Assembly (NCBI GenBank): GCA_937960645.1
Contig: CALGPJ010000011.1
Coordinates: 1 to 64,000 of the forward strand
Source of the DNA: an uncultured Spirochaetia bacterium
Lineage (GTDB): Bacteria; Spirochaetota; Spirochaetia; JABEVK01
Length of the DNA stretch: 64,000 nt
Direction: 5' to 3'
The notes beneath the pieces were generated by a model that did not search any database, had not been told where the DNA came from, and was given only the letters and a program-made list of their open reading frames with translations. Made by a program: the position numbers and the translations under genes. Shown one piece after another: positions 26,943-36,933 of the stretch (position 1 is its first letter; every line of letters begins with the position of its first letter).

Positions 26943-27497
26943 CTAGACCCTTTCTACCTGATTGAAATCCATCTCCACCGGTGTGGACCTGCCGAAGATT
27001 CCCACCATGATGCGCAGTTTTTGCTTCTCGGTGTTGATCTCTTCGATGGTTCCGGTGAACCCCGAAAACGGCCCCTCGGTGATTCGAACGTTTTCTCCCT
27101 GATGGAACAAGGTCTGCATGATCAACGATTTGTCGGCCTTGATTTCTCCGGTCCGCATCAGGATGGCCTTGACTTCCTCGTTGGAAATTGGGTTGGGCTT
27201 GACGTTGGCCGCTACACCAACAAAGCCACTGACCCCATTGATCCGTTTGATATGCCCGACGACGTCTTTCCAGTTGTCCGCATCCAGATCGAGCTCCAAC
27301 AGCACATAACCGGGCCAAATCCGGACTTCCCTCTCCCTCTTCTTGCCATTACGAGTTTCCACAATTTTTTCGGCGGGAACCTTGACCTCGAAGATGTAGT
27401 TTTGCAGCTCAGGGTTTTCCATGAGCATCCGAATGTTTTTTTCGACCTTTTTTTCGAATTGCGAATAGGTCTGCAGGACGTACCAGGATCGGGCCAC
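26943..27497 (-). CDS. nusG: Transcription termination/antitermination protein NusG
   Basis: WYVLQTYSQFEKKVEKNI; KOW region VRITEGPFSGFTGTIEEI. Confidence 0.97.
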   Translation of the reverse strand: MARSWYVLQTYSQFEKKVEKNIRMLMENPELQNYIFEVKVPAEKIVETRNGKKREREVRIWPGYVLLELDLDADNWKDVVGHIKRINGVSGFVGVAANVKPNPISNEEVKAILMRTGEIKADKSLIMQTLFHQGENVRITEGPFSGFTGTIEEINTEKQKLRIMVGIFGRSTPVEMDFNQVERV

Positions 27498-27505
27498 GTG
27501 TTACC

Positions 27506-27685
27506 TCAAAAAAACGATTGAATCAGACGAAGAAAGAGGATGTCCACCAATCCGAAAAACGCAGCCAAAATTACGGTGGATACGATGACGACCCGCGTAT
27601 TGTCCATGACCTTGTCCCGCGAGGGCCAGACCACCTTCTTCATTTCCGCGATCACATCGTCCAAAAAGGCCTTCAGTTTTTTCAC
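27506..27685 (-). CDS. secE: Preprotein translocase subunit SecE (GTG start)
   Basis: Translated by hand: VKKLKAFLDDVIAEMKKVVWPSRDKVMDNTRVVIVSTVILAAFFGLVDILFLRLIQSFF*; GAGGAG upstream; between tRNA-Trp and nusG. Confidence 0.94.
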   Translation of the reverse strand: MKKLKAFLDDVIAEMKKVVWPSRDKVMDNTRVVIVSTVILAAFFGLVDILFLRLIQSFF

Positions 27686-27711
27686 GCATCACTCCTCTTC
27701 TTCAAAAAAAT

Positions 27712-27784
27712 CAGGCCGGTAGGGACTCGAACCCTAGACCTGCGGTTTTGGAGACCGCTGCTCTACCAACTGAGCTACCGACCT
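27712..27784 (-). tRNA. tRNA-Trp (CCA)
   Basis: 73 nt cloverleaf; AGGTCGG/CCGGCCT acceptor; anticodon loop CTCCAAA; GGTTCGAGTCC T arm. Confidence 0.96.
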
Positions 27785-27791
27785 TCGTGAC

Positions 27792-27968
27792 TTACTTGAT
27801 TTTGCCCTCTTTGTGGAGGGTATGACGGCGAAGCTTTGGGCAATACTTCATGAGCTCCAGCTTATCCGGATGATTCTTGCGATTTTTGGTCGTGGTGTAA
27901 TTCCGGAGACCCGTTTCTGTGCACACCAAAGCGATCAGCTCCACCGCGCCTTTGCTCTTTTTACCCAT
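27792..27968 (-). CDS. rpmG: Ribosomal protein L33
   Basis: [54 protein letters not shown]. Confidence 0.95.
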   Translation of the reverse strand: MGKKSKGAVELIALVCTETGLRNYTTTKNRKNHPDKLELMKYCPKLRRHTLHKEGKIK

Positions 27969-28000
27969 AAAAACTCCTCTCGTTCTCCCCCAGGGAGGCC

Positions 28001-28073
28001 AGCCCTCGACCGGACTTGAACCGGTGACCCCCACCTTACCATGGTGATGCTCTACCGACTGAGCTACAAGGGC
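28001..28073 (-). tRNA. tRNA-Thr (GGT)
   Basis: 73 nt; GCCCTTG/CGAGGGC acceptor; anticodon loop ATGGTAA; GGTTCAAGTCC T arm. Confidence 0.95.
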
Positions 28074-28160
28074 GTAAGATTAAAAATTGCTTGAGCATGT
28101 TAACGGAATGAAGTTTGCTTGTCAAGACCTAAAGAGAAAAAACCAGGGAAAAACCTCGAA

Positions 28161-28451
28161 TCAGAGCTGGCTCCACTCGGATTTCGGCGGCAAAAGGGAG
28201 GCGACCTTGGCCCAGTCCAAAGAGATTTCCTCCAACCCCTCGGCCTTGGGGTCCGTCCAGCTGAAACCGGACTTGCTCCTCCACTCGGGATCGCCATGAA
28301 CGGGAGGGATGGCGAACTGGGCATCTTTCGGGAAAAAATGAACGGTCAATACCGTGCCGCAGGCAGTACAAACCAGTCCTGCAGCGTCGGTTTCCGGGCC
28401 GGAACACTTGAAACGGCGGATGGCTTCGAGCGGATGAGGACAACTTCCCAT
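28161..28451 (-). CDS. Small Cys-containing hypothetical protein (possible zinc ribbon)
   Basis: MGSCPHPLEAIRRFKCSGPETDAAGLVCTACG...; promoter TTGGAA-N17-TATTCT ends exactly 6 nt before this ATG. Confidence 0.65.
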   Translation of the reverse strand: MGSCPHPLEAIRRFKCSGPETDAAGLVCTACGTVLTVHFFPKDAQFAIPPVHGDPEWRSKSGFSWTDPKAEGLEEISLDWAKVASLLPPKSEWSQL

Positions 28452-28457
28452 ACCATC

Positions 28458-28486
28458 AGAATAACAGATTTTCAAATATTTTCCAA
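28458..28486 (-). promoter_or_regulatory. Leaderless-type promoter for the 28451 gene
   Basis: TTGGAA-N17-TATTCT-N6-ATG. Confidence 0.6.
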
Positions 28487-28523
28487 CATCCTCTCCCTAA
28501 AATCGCAAATTTTTTCTTTTTCG

Positions 28524-28629
28524 TGTCATCCCGAGCAACGCGAGAAGGTTCCTCACCTGCTTCGCAGGTTCGGAATGACAATGGTGCGCGGGTTCGGAAT
28601 GACAATGGTGAGCGGGTTCGGAAGGACAA
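28524..28629. repeat. Palindromic intergenic repeat (tgtcatcccgag...tcggaatgaca) with tandemly copied right arm
   Basis: 57-bp imperfect palindrome 28524-28580 with central ACCTGC-TTC-GCAGGT hairpin; then 24-bp repeats of ggttcggaatgacaatggtg at 28567 and 28591, decayed copy at 28615. Confidence 0.85.
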
Positions 28630-28645
28630 GAACCGATCATTCTCC

Positions 28646-28674
28646 TTGACTCCACCTGGCACAAGGGCTATGCT
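28646..28674 (+). promoter_or_regulatory. Sigma70-like promoter for ilvC
   Basis: TTGACT-N17-TATGCT. Confidence 0.6.
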
Positions 28675-28701
28675 GGTGGAAAATCTTTTCTCGAGGTCAT
28701 C

Positions 28702-30171
28702 ATGAACTATTTTAATAGCATTCCGTTTCGCGAGCAGCTGCGGCAGCTCGGCACCTGCCGACTGATGGAGCGCTCGGAGTTTGCCGATGGGGTCAATGCC
28801 CTGAAGGGCAAGCTCATCGTCATTATTGGCTGCGGCGCCCAGGGGCTCAACCAGGGGCTCAATCTCCGGGACAGCGGCCTGGACGTGCGTTACGCCCTGC
28901 GACCGGAAGCCATTGCCGAAAAGCGCCAGAGTTACCTCAGCGCCACCCAGAACGGTTTCGAGGTGGGCACCTACGAGGACCTCATACCCAAAGCCGACCT
29001 GGTGGCCAACCTCACCCCGGACAAGCAACATTCCAGGGTGGTGGCCGCCGTCATGCCGCTCATGAAGAAGGGCAGTGCCCTGCTCTACAGCCATGGGTTT
29101 AACATCGTGGAGGAGGGAACGCAGATCCGTAAGGACATCACCGTTCTCATGGTGGCCCCCAAGGCCCCCGGCACCGAGGTCCGGCAGGAGTACCTGCGCG
29201 GTTTTGGCGTGCCCACCCTGATTGCTGTCCATCCGGAAAACGATCCCGAAGGTAAGGGCTGGGACTGGGCCAGGGCCTATTGCTACGGGACCGGCGGCCA
29301 CCGGGCCGGCGTCCTCGAGAGCAGCTTCGTGGCCGAGGTCAAATCCGACCTCATGGGGGAACAGACCATCCTCTGCGGCCTGTTGCAAAGCGGGAGCCTT
29401 CTGTGCTTCGACCGCATGGTGGAAAAGGGCATCGATCGGGCCTGGGCGGCTCAGTTCGTTCAGTACGGTTGGGAGACCATCACCGAGGCCCTCAAGTTTG
29501 GCGGCATCAGCGGCATGATGGACCGTCTCTCCAACCCCGCCAAGCTGCGAGCCAACGACCTGGCGAACCAGCTCAAGGCCATTCTTCGGCCTCTTTTCCA
29601 GAAGCACATGCAGGACATCATCGATGGCACCTTCTCCAGCACCATGATGAAGGACTGGGCCGACAACGACCGCCAGCTTTTGACCTGGAGGGCCGCCACC
29701 GCGGAAACTGCCTTCGAAAAGACCGAATCGGCCAAGGGGACCATCAAGGAACAGGAGTTCTTCGACAAGGGCATCCTGATGGTCGCCTTCGTCAAGGCGG
29801 GGGTGGAGCTTGCGTTTGAAAGCATGGTCGAGGTCGGGATCAAGCCCGAGAGCGCCTACTACGAAAGCCTCCACGAGGTGCCTCTCATCGCCAACCTGAT
29901 CGCCCGCAAAAAACTCTACGAAATGAACAAGGTGATTTCCGACACCGCCGAATACGGCTGCTACCTCTTCGACAACGCGTGCCGACCGATGCTGAAAGAC
30001 TTCATGAGCGGTGTACTGACCGATGTGCTGGGCAAGGGGCTGGAACTCGCCGACACAGGTGTTTCCAACCGCGAGCTGGCCTCCCTCAATGACGCCATGC
30101 GCGAACACGGGGTCGAAGTGATCGGCCGCAAGCTGCGCCGCTACATGACCGAAATGAAGCCCATCCTCTGA
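28702..30171 (+). CDS. ilvC: Ketol-acid reductoisomerase, long class II form
   Basis: 489 aa; [42 protein letters not shown]-like [17 protein letters not shown]. Confidence 0.97.
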   Translation: MNYFNSIPFREQLRQLGTCRLMERSEFADGVNALKGKLIVIIGCGAQGLNQGLNLRDSGLDVRYALRPEAIAEKRQSYLSATQNGFEVGTYEDLIPKADLVANLTPDKQHSRVVAAVMPLMKKGSALLYSHGFNIVEEGTQIRKDITVLMVAPKAPGTEVRQEYLRGFGVPTLIAVHPENDPEGKGWDWARAYCYGTGGHRAGVLESSFVAEVKSDLMGEQTILCGLLQSGSLLCFDRMVEKGIDRAWAAQFVQYGWETITEALKFGGISGMMDRLSNPAKLRANDLANQLKAILRPLFQKHMQDIIDGTFSSTMMKDWADNDRQLLTWRAATAETAFEKTESAKGTIKEQEFFDKGILMVAFVKAGVELAFESMVEVGIKPESAYYESLHEVPLIANLIARKKLYEMNKVISDTAEYGCYLFDNACRPMLKDFMSGVLTDVLGKGLELADTGVSNRELASLNDAMREHGVEVIGRKLRRYMTEMKPIL

Positions 30172-30199
30172 GGTTCCCGCGGATATTTACACAGGAAGG

Positions 30200-30221
30200 C
30201 CCCGCCCAGGCGGGGTTTTTT
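30200..30221 (+). terminator. Rho-independent terminator after ilvC
   Basis: CCCCGC-CCAG-GCGGGG then TTTTTT. Confidence 0.88.
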
Positions 30222-30225
30222 CCGA

Positions 30226-30495
30226 CTACGCCAGCTCCATCATGTCGTCCAAACCGCCGGCGTTGACCACGTCCTTGTAGCCTTCGGCCTTGAGCAGGTG
30301 GGCGGCGTAGGCGCTTCGGGCCCCAGAGGCACAATAGAGAATGACGGGCTTGTCCTTGGGGATCTCGTTTTTTCGGACAAGGATGCGGTCCACGGGGATG
30401 TTGAGCGCACCCGGGAAATGTTCTTCCTCGTACTCCTCTTCGGTTCGGACGTCCACGACGACGGCCCCATTGTTGATTTTGTCCCTGATGTTCAT
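30226..30495 (-). CDS. Standalone rhodanese-like protein
   Basis: VVDVRTEEEYEEEHFPGALNIPVD; active-site loop CASGARSAYAA; AAAGGAG upstream of ATG. Confidence 0.92.
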   Translation of the reverse strand: MNIRDKINNGAVVVDVRTEEEYEEEHFPGALNIPVDRILVRKNEIPKDKPVILYCASGARSAYAAHLLKAEGYKDVVNAGGLDDMMELA

Positions 30496-30521
30496 TGTTA
30501 CTCCTTTTTCCAGCGTGATTA

Positions 30522-32183
30522 TCACGCCCGGATGATCTCCTGATTTTCCAAAAGCGCTTCGAGGGCGAACCAGCCCCCACCGACGTACCCCCCGTTCGGG
30601 AATCCATGCTGGCGCAGTTGACGGGCAACCACGTGCCCCAGGTAGCCGTCTTTGGAGACGATTACGATGGCACGGTCTCGGGGAAGTTCCTCCATCCGAT
30701 GGCGTAATTCATCGGCCGGGATAAGGATGCTGCCCGCCCAGTAACCGTCCGAGGTCTCCAGGGCGGTGCGCACATCGAGCACCACGGCGGCCCCGGATTC
30801 TTTGAGTTCCCTGGCCTGTTGGGGGGAGAGCTGGACGCTGTACCCGCTGAGGTGATTCAGCCCCGCATAGGCCGCCATGTTGAGGGGATCGTTCCCGCTG
30901 TTGTAGGGCGGAGCGTAGGCAAAGTCGGTTTCGGCTAAATCCTCCAGGGTCAATTTTCCCATCAGGGCCGCGGCGATGGCATCGATCCGCTTGTCCACAC
31001 CGAGCTTCCCCAGGGCCTGGGCCCCCAGGATGCGGTGGCTGGAGCGATCCACCACCAGCTTGACCATCAGGGGCTCACCGCCGGGGTAGTAACTCACCTG
31101 GTTGTCCTTCACGAGGAGTATGCCCACCACATCCTTGCCCATCCCCTGAGCGGCCTTCTCCGAGAGGCCGGTGGAGGCGACCGTGATGTCGAAGATCTTC
31201 ACTACCGACGTCCCCAGGCCGCCGCGGTAGACCTCCTGACCGCCTGCCATGTTCATCGCGGCGATTCGCCCCTGCCGATTGGCCGGCCCTGCCAGCGGGA
31301 TGCGCGTCTTTTCCTGGCCGACGCGGTGCACGATTTCGATCATGTCGCCAGCGGCATAGATGTCGGGGTCGCTGGTGCAAAGGTACTCGTCGACCCACAG
31401 ACCGCCGCGATCCCCCATTTTCAGTCCGGAGTTTTGGGCCAATTCCAGGTTGGGCCGCACCCCAATGCTCAAAATCACGAGGTCCGCGGCCAGCTCGGTG
31501 CCGTCCGAGAGGACCGCCGTTGCCGGCCCCAAGGACTGGAGCGATTTTTCCATGTAGACAGACACGCCGTGCTGGCGGAGTGTCTGCACAATCCTGGCGC
31601 CGAATTCCGAATCCAGGGTGATCATCGGCCAGGGGGCGAGTTCCACCAAGCTCACATCGAGGCCGCGGGCGCGCAGCGCCTCCACCATTTCTAGCCCGAT
31701 GAATCCACCGCCAACCACCACGGCGGACTGGGGTTGCCGTTGTTTGATGTATCGATCGATTTTGTCCATGTCCGGGATGGTCCAGAGGGTGAACACACCT
31801 TCCCGACCGAGACCTGCGATGTTCGGGGGCACCACGGGGCGTCCGCCCTGAGCGAGGAGCAATTTATCGTAATTCAGCCAGCGCTCCCCCTCGCCCGATT
31901 GTACCCGCACCCGCCTTCCCGCACGATCGATTTCCACCGCCTCGGTGTTGAGCAGCACCTGGACCCGGTAGCGGCTCCAGAATCCCTCCGGGGTCTGGAG
32001 CAGGAGCTTGCTGCGGCGCTTGATGTCCCCACCGATGAAGTACGGCAGGCCGCAGTTGGCGAAACTCACGTACGGCCCCTTCTCCACGAGCGTGATCTCG
32101 GCTTCCTCGTCTTGACGGCGCAACCGGGCGGCCGCCGTGGCTCCCGCCGCGACGCCGCCGATGATGACGTACCTATTGTTCAT
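30522..32183 (-). CDS. FAD/NAD(P) pyridine nucleotide-disulfide oxidoreductase (CoA-disulfide reductase-like) with C-terminal rhodanese domain
   Basis: VIIGGVAAGATAAARLRR; SFANCGLPYFIGG redox Cys; C-terminal VVLDVRTALE rhodanese fold. Confidence 0.92.
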   Translation of the reverse strand: MNNRYVIIGGVAAGATAAARLRRQDEEAEITLVEKGPYVSFANCGLPYFIGGDIKRRSKLLLQTPEGFWSRYRVQVLLNTEAVEIDRAGRRVRVQSGEGERWLNYDKLLLAQGGRPVVPPNIAGLGREGVFTLWTIPDMDKIDRYIKQRQPQSAVVVGGGFIGLEMVEALRARGLDVSLVELAPWPMITLDSEFGARIVQTLRQHGVSVYMEKSLQSLGPATAVLSDGTELAADLVILSIGVRPNLELAQNSGLKMGDRGGLWVDEYLCTSDPDIYAAGDMIEIVHRVGQEKTRIPLAGPANRQGRIAAMNMAGGQEVYRGGLGTSVVKIFDITVASTGLSEKAAQGMGKDVVGILLVKDNQVSYYPGGEPLMVKLVVDRSSHRILGAQALGKLGVDKRIDAIAAALMGKLTLEDLAETDFAYAPPYNSGNDPLNMAAYAGLNHLSGYSVQLSPQQARELKESGAAVVLDVRTALETSDGYWAGSILIPADELRHRMEELPRDRAIVIVSKDGYLGHVVARQLRQHGFPNGGYVGGGWFALEALLENQEIIRA

Positions 32184-32189
32184 GTTTTT

Positions 32190-32219
32190 AATATATAGTT
32201 TTATTTATATATATGTCAA
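32190..32219 (-). promoter_or_regulatory. Leaderless-type promoter for the 32183 gene
   Basis: TTGACA-N18-TATATT-N6-ATG (alternatively N16 to TATATA). Confidence 0.6.
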
Positions 32220-32222
32220 GCC

Positions 32223-34808
32223 CTAGGCGTGTTTTTTTACCTCCCAAACCAGCTCGTTGCCGTGGGCATCCAACACCACCCTATCCTCGTCCTCGACCTC
32301 GCCTGCAAGGATTTTGGAAGCAAGCGGGTTCTGGACCAGGTTCTGGATCGTGCGCTTCAGGGGCCGGGCGCCAAAGGCCGGGTCGTAGCCTTTTTCGGCC
32401 AGGAGCTCGCGCGCCCTGGGCAGCACCTCCAGCCGGACCTTGCGCTCCTCCAGCCGCTCCTGGATGCGCCGGATCTGCAGGTCCACGATGGCGTGAATCT
32501 GCTCCTTGCCCAGCTTGCGGAAGAGGATGGTCTCGTCGATCCGGTTGAGGAACTCGGGCCGGAAATAGTTGCGCAGCAGGCCCTGTACCTTGTCCCAGAC
32601 CTTGCGGGGATCATCCGCCTCCAACAGGAGGTCGGATCCGATGTTGCTGGTCATGATGATGATGGCCTGCTTGAAGTCCACCAGCCGCCCCTGGCCGTCG
32701 GTCAGCCGCCCGTCGTCCATCATCTGCAACAGCACGTTGAACACGTCGGGGTGGGCCTTTTCCACCTCATCGAACAGGATCACGCTGTAGGGCCGGCGGC
32801 GGACAGCCTCGGTGAGCTGGCCACCCTCGTCGTAGCCCACGTACCCGGGCGGCGCCCCGATCAGGCGGCTCACCGAGTGCTTCTCCATGTACTCGCTCAT
32901 GTCGATGCGCTTCAGGGCCTTTTCGTCGTTGAACAGGAACTCGGCCAGGGTCTTGGCGAGCTCGGTCTTACCCACACCGGTCGGCCCCAAGAACAAAAAC
33001 ACGCCCTGAGGCCGGTTGGGATCGCCGAGGCCGGCCTTGTTGCGGCGGATGGCCTCGCTGACCGCGCGCAGGGCCTCTTCCTGCCCCACCACCCGCTGCC
33101 GCAGCACGTCTTCCAGCCGCAGCAGTTTTTGTTTCTCGCTGGAGAGCATCTTCGCAACGGGGATGCCCGTCCAAAGGCTCACCACCTGGGCAATGTCCTC
33201 TTCACCGACTTCCTCCCGCAGGAGGCTCTTTTCCTCCTGCATCTTTTTGAGTTCCTGGCTTTTGACTTCGAGTTGCCGCCTCAGGTCGGGGATGACACCG
33301 TGCATGTACTCGGCCACCTTGGAGAGGTTGCCCTGCCGCTCAAAGGCGGCCTGCTGGAGCTTGGCGTCCTCGATGTCGCTTTTGATCTTGCGGATCTCTT
33401 CGATCACCTTTTTCTCGGCCTGCCACTGGGCGGCCATCGCATCGCGTTTTCCTTTGACTTCCTGGATCTCTTTTTCGATATTCGCCAAGCGCTCGCGGCT
33501 GGCTGGATCCTCCTCGCGTGCGAGGGCCTGCTTCTCGATGTTGAGGTGCAGGAGGCGCCGCTCGATTCGGTCCAGCTCGGCGGGTTGACTCTCGATCTCC
33601 ATCTTGAGCCGGCTGGCGGCCTCGTCTACCAGATCGATGGCCTTGTCGGGCAGGAATCGGCTGGTGATGTAGCGGTCCGAAAGGGTGGCCGCGGCGATCA
33701 GTGCCTCGTCCCGGATACGCACCCCATGGTGGATTTCGTAGCGTTCCTTGATGCCGCGCAGGATGGAGATGGTGTCCTCCACGGAGGGTTCACCCACGTA
33801 AACCGGTTGGAAACGCCGTTCGAAGGCCGCGTCCTTCTCGATGTGTTTGCGGTACTCGTCGAGGGTCGTCGCCCCAATGGTCCGAAGCTCGCCGCGGGCC
33901 AGGGCGGGCTTGAGCAGGTTGCTGGCGTCCATGGCGCCCTCGGCCGCCCCGGCACCCATGATGGTGTGCAGCTCGTCGATAAACAGCACGATCTTGCCTT
34001 CGCTGGCGGACACCTCGTTGATTACGGCCTTCAACCGATCTTCAAATTCGCCGCGGTACTTGGTGCCCGCAAGCAGGGCCCCCAGGTCGAGCGCGAGCAC
34101 CCTCTTGTCTCGCAGGCTCTCGGGCACGTCCCCCTTGCCGATACGGATGGCCAGGCCCTCCACGATGGCGGTTTTTCCTACCCCGGGTTCCCCGATCAAT
34201 ACGGGGTTGTTCTTGGTCTTGCGGGACAACACCTGGATCACCCGGCGGATTTCCTCGTCGCGGCCCACCACCGGTTCGAGCTTGTCCTTGGCCGCCAGGG
34301 ACGTCAAATCGCGGCAGTACTTTTCGAGGACCTTGTACTTCCCCTCGGCGGCCGGATCGGTCACCCGCTGGCTGCCGCGGACATTTTTCAGGGCGCTGAG
34401 CAGGCGGTCACGATTCGCCCCCTGAGCCCGCAGAAGATCGCCCACCGGCAGATCGCTTTCCGCCATGGCGATCAGGACGTGCTCCACCGCGGTGAATTCG
34501 TCCTTCATTTTCTCGGCGGCCAGTTCGGCCTTCGCCAGAATCCTGGCCAGGGCGGGATCGAGGCTGAGCTGGGCCCCGCTACCGGTAACACGGGGCAGGC
34601 TGTCGAGCCTGTCCCGGACGCGGCGCGCCAGGGTGTCCACATCGACACCCACCTGCTGGAGCAAGGGGCGGGCCAGGCTGTCCTCCTGCGCGAGCATAGT
34701 GGCCAGGACATGTTCGGGGGCAATGGTTGGATGATCGTACTTCATGGCCAGGGCCTGCGCCCCCTGCAGGGCCTCCTGGACCTTCAAGGTCATTTTGTCG
34801 TAGTTCAT
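32223..34808 (-). CDS. clpB: ATP-dependent chaperone ClpB
   Basis: 861 aa; two AAA modules: [15 protein letters not shown] and [16 protein letters not shown]; middle domain; N-terminal Clp repeats. Confidence 0.98.
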   Translation of the reverse strand: MNYDKMTLKVQEALQGAQALAMKYDHPTIAPEHVLATMLAQEDSLARPLLQQVGVDVDTLARRVRDRLDSLPRVTGSGAQLSLDPALARILAKAELAAEKMKDEFTAVEHVLIAMAESDLPVGDLLRAQGANRDRLLSALKNVRGSQRVTDPAAEGKYKVLEKYCRDLTSLAAKDKLEPVVGRDEEIRRVIQVLSRKTKNNPVLIGEPGVGKTAIVEGLAIRIGKGDVPESLRDKRVLALDLGALLAGTKYRGEFEDRLKAVINEVSASEGKIVLFIDELHTIMGAGAAEGAMDASNLLKPALARGELRTIGATTLDEYRKHIEKDAAFERRFQPVYVGEPSVEDTISILRGIKERYEIHHGVRIRDEALIAAATLSDRYITSRFLPDKAIDLVDEAASRLKMEIESQPAELDRIERRLLHLNIEKQALAREEDPASRERLANIEKEIQEVKGKRDAMAAQWQAEKKVIEEIRKIKSDIEDAKLQQAAFERQGNLSKVAEYMHGVIPDLRRQLEVKSQELKKMQEEKSLLREEVGEEDIAQVVSLWTGIPVAKMLSSEKQKLLRLEDVLRQRVVGQEEALRAVSEAIRRNKAGLGDPNRPQGVFLFLGPTGVGKTELAKTLAEFLFNDEKALKRIDMSEYMEKHSVSRLIGAPPGYVGYDEGGQLTEAVRRRPYSVILFDEVEKAHPDVFNVLLQMMDDGRLTDGQGRLVDFKQAIIIMTSNIGSDLLLEADDPRKVWDKVQGLLRNYFRPEFLNRIDETILFRKLGKEQIHAIVDLQIRRIQERLEERKVRLEVLPRARELLAEKGYDPAFGARPLKRTIQNLVQNPLASKILAGEVEDEDRVVLDAHGNELVWEVKKHA

Positions 34809-34814
34809 GTTTCA

Positions 34815-34843
34815 ATAATAATAAAAATCGTCTAAAGCGTCAA
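34815..34843 (-). promoter_or_regulatory. Leaderless-type promoter for clpB
   Basis: TTGACG-N17-TATTAT-N6-ATG; no Shine-Dalgarno. Confidence 0.65.
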
Positions 34844-34871
34844 ATTGACTCAGTGTATCTTTATGACACTA

Positions 34872-36002
34872 TCAGGGATGGATCCCGCCATGGACACCGA
34901 TCTGGTTGATCACTTCCGCCATGTTATCGAGGGGGACTACCATCTCCAGGTTACCGTGCTCCTCGGCCACACGCGGCATACCGTAAACAACCGAACTCTC
35001 CGCGTCCTGTCCGATGGTAAGCCCGCCGGCGCGCCGGACCTCGCCGATCTCGTCGCTGCCGTCCTTGCCCATGCCGGTCATGATGATGGCGCATAAGTGT
35101 TCGCCCCAGACCTTGAGCGCGCTGTGGTAAAGGACGCCGACGCTCGGGCGGTGGCCATTCACCAGGGGGCTCTGGTGGATGTGCGCGACAACCCCCAATG
35201 GCCGTCGGTCCACCTCCAGGTGGTAATCGCCGGGGGCCAGGAGGATTCTCCCCGGTCGGACCAGGTCCCCGTCCTGCGCCTCCTTAACCTCGAGCGGACA
35301 CACCCGGCTCAGGCTGCGCGCAAACTCGGTGGTGAATCCCGGCGGCATGTGCTGAACCACCAGGATGGGGAGCTTGATGTCGGCCTTCAAACCCGCAAAA
35401 ACCTGACGCAGCGCGTTGGGACCGCCGGTGCTGATGCCGATCACGATGGCCTGCAAGTCGACGTAGGTTTTGATGGGCTTGAGCCGGACCTGGGGCAGGA
35501 CCCTGGCGGGTTCTTGAGGAGCGACCTCGACTGTCGGTATTTCGGTAGTGTAGTGAATGCGTTGTTGTTCAACCCGCCCCAGCTTTTTCAGCTCCTTGTA
35601 GCGCCCCCCGTAGGCAAAAATCAGGCCGCGCAGTTGTTCGGCGATGGCGGTGATGTCCTCGCCGGGTCCGCCGGAGGGTTTGAGGATGAAGTCTGCCGCT
35701 CCCAGGGACAGAGCCTCCATGGTGATGGCCGCCCCCTGGCGGGCGATGGAACTCAGGATGATGACCGGCACCTCGATGTTGAGCTCCCGTCGCTTTTTGA
35801 GGAATTCGATGCCGTTCATCTCCGGCATCTCCAGATCCAGGATGATGACATCGGGATGTGCGGTTTCCAGCTTCTTCAGAGCAAACAGGCCGTTGATCGC
35901 CTTGGTCTCGACGACAAGGTTGGGGGTATCCTCGACAATGCGACCGATCACGTTGCGCATCAGTGCGCTGTCGTCAACAATCATCACGGAAATGGGATCC
36001 AC
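34872..36002 (-). CDS. cheB: Chemotaxis protein-glutamate methylesterase CheB (GTG start)
   Basis: REC domain VMIVDDSALMRN; GISTGGPNALRQV and VVQHMPPGFT methylesterase motifs. Confidence 0.96.
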   Translation of the reverse strand: MDPISVMIVDDSALMRNVIGRIVEDTPNLVVETKAINGLFALKKLETAHPDVIILDLEMPEMNGIEFLKKRRELNIEVPVIILSSIARQGAAITMEALSLGAADFILKPSGGPGEDITAIAEQLRGLIFAYGGRYKELKKLGRVEQQRIHYTTEIPTVEVAPQEPARVLPQVRLKPIKTYVDLQAIVIGISTGGPNALRQVFAGLKADIKLPILVVQHMPPGFTTEFARSLSRVCPLEVKEAQDGDLVRPGRILLAPGDYHLEVDRRPLGVVAHIHQSPLVNGHRPSVGVLYHSALKVWGEHLCAIIMTGMGKDGSDEIGEVRRAGGLTIGQDAESSVVYGMPRVAEEHGNLEMVVPLDNMAEVINQIGVHGGIHP

Positions 36003-36012
36003 GGCTCCTCCT

Positions 36013-36831
36013 TCAGTCCAAAAATTTTGTGTACATCACGGCCGATTCGGTTTTCATAAACTTGAAGCGGGTGTCCAGCCCAAACAGGCTTTCGGAATGT
36101 CCGATAAAAAGATAACTATGATTGCTCATGGAATTCCAAAATCGATCGATCACGTTCTTTTGAGCGGGCGCATCGAAATAGATCAGGACATTTCGGCAGA
36201 AAACCACGTCCACGTCCCTGAGGCCACTGTCGAACTTGAGATTGTGATAGTCGAAGGCGATCTTTGACTTGAGCGTGTCCCTGACCTGGTAGCCGTCCCC
36301 TACCTTGTCGAAAAAGCGCTCGATGTCCTGGGGCGGGACCCCCTCCATCTTCATTTCGGTATAAAAGCCCTGGCTGGCAAACATGAGGCTCTTGAGGCTC
36401 AGGTCCGACGCGGTGATCTTGTATTCAAAGCCCGGCGGCAGGTTCTTTTCCATCACCATGGCCATGGTATAGGGCTCCTCCCCAGTGGAACAGCCCGCAC
36501 TCCAAAGACTGATTTTCGTTTTGCCCTTTTTTCGGTTCCGATCCACCAGATCCGGGATGACCACTTCGGCCAGGGCATCGAATTGCCCCTGATTCCGATA
36601 GAAACGGGTAAGGTTGGTCGTGACGCTGTCCAAAAAATCTTTGAGTTCCTGCGGGCTTTTCCGGAGAAGTTCCAGGTAGTCCTGGGGTTTGTCCAATTTG
36701 ACGAGCCGCAGACGTTCCCGCAGGCGGCTTTCCAGGATGGGCCGGTTGGCCTCGGTGAAATGGATCCCGCTCTGATCGTACACCAGATTACGAAAATCGG
36801 TAAAAAGCTGATCGGTCAGGAGGGTTTCCAT
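36013..36831 (-). CDS. cheR: Chemotaxis protein methyltransferase CheR
   Basis: LWSAGCSTGEEPYTMAM; VVFCRNVLIYFD. Confidence 0.97.
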   Translation of the reverse strand: METLLTDQLFTDFRNLVYDQSGIHFTEANRPILESRLRERLRLVKLDKPQDYLELLRKSPQELKDFLDSVTTNLTRFYRNQGQFDALAEVVIPDLVDRNRKKGKTKISLWSAGCSTGEEPYTMAMVMEKNLPPGFEYKITASDLSLKSLMFASQGFYTEMKMEGVPPQDIERFFDKVGDGYQVRDTLKSKIAFDYHNLKFDSGLRDVDVVFCRNVLIYFDAPAQKNVIDRFWNSMSNHSYLFIGHSESLFGLDTRFKFMKTESAVMYTKFLD

Positions 36832-36933
36832 GTTCCTGACAATAATAAATGATAAATCCTGTTTTTGTCAGCAGCATCCCCGACCTTTTCCAAAATCCCA
36901 CAACAGGGTAATCTGGTTACAAAAGGAGCGCCG

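Noticed and set aside
28456-30108. 550-aa minus-strand ORF antisense to ilvC
   Set aside because: Antisense to clear IlvC; its end is a translated intergenic repeat ([34 protein letters not shown]).
32229-34835. 868-aa plus-strand ORF antisense to clpB
   Set aside because: Mirror of a GC-biased coding gene; the minus strand encodes unmistakable ClpB and the antisense translation shows no domain.
36832-36860. Possible promoter before cheR (CTGACA-N17-TTATTA)
   Set aside because: Poor -10 match and an SD-like AGGA present; does not fit the leaderless pattern.
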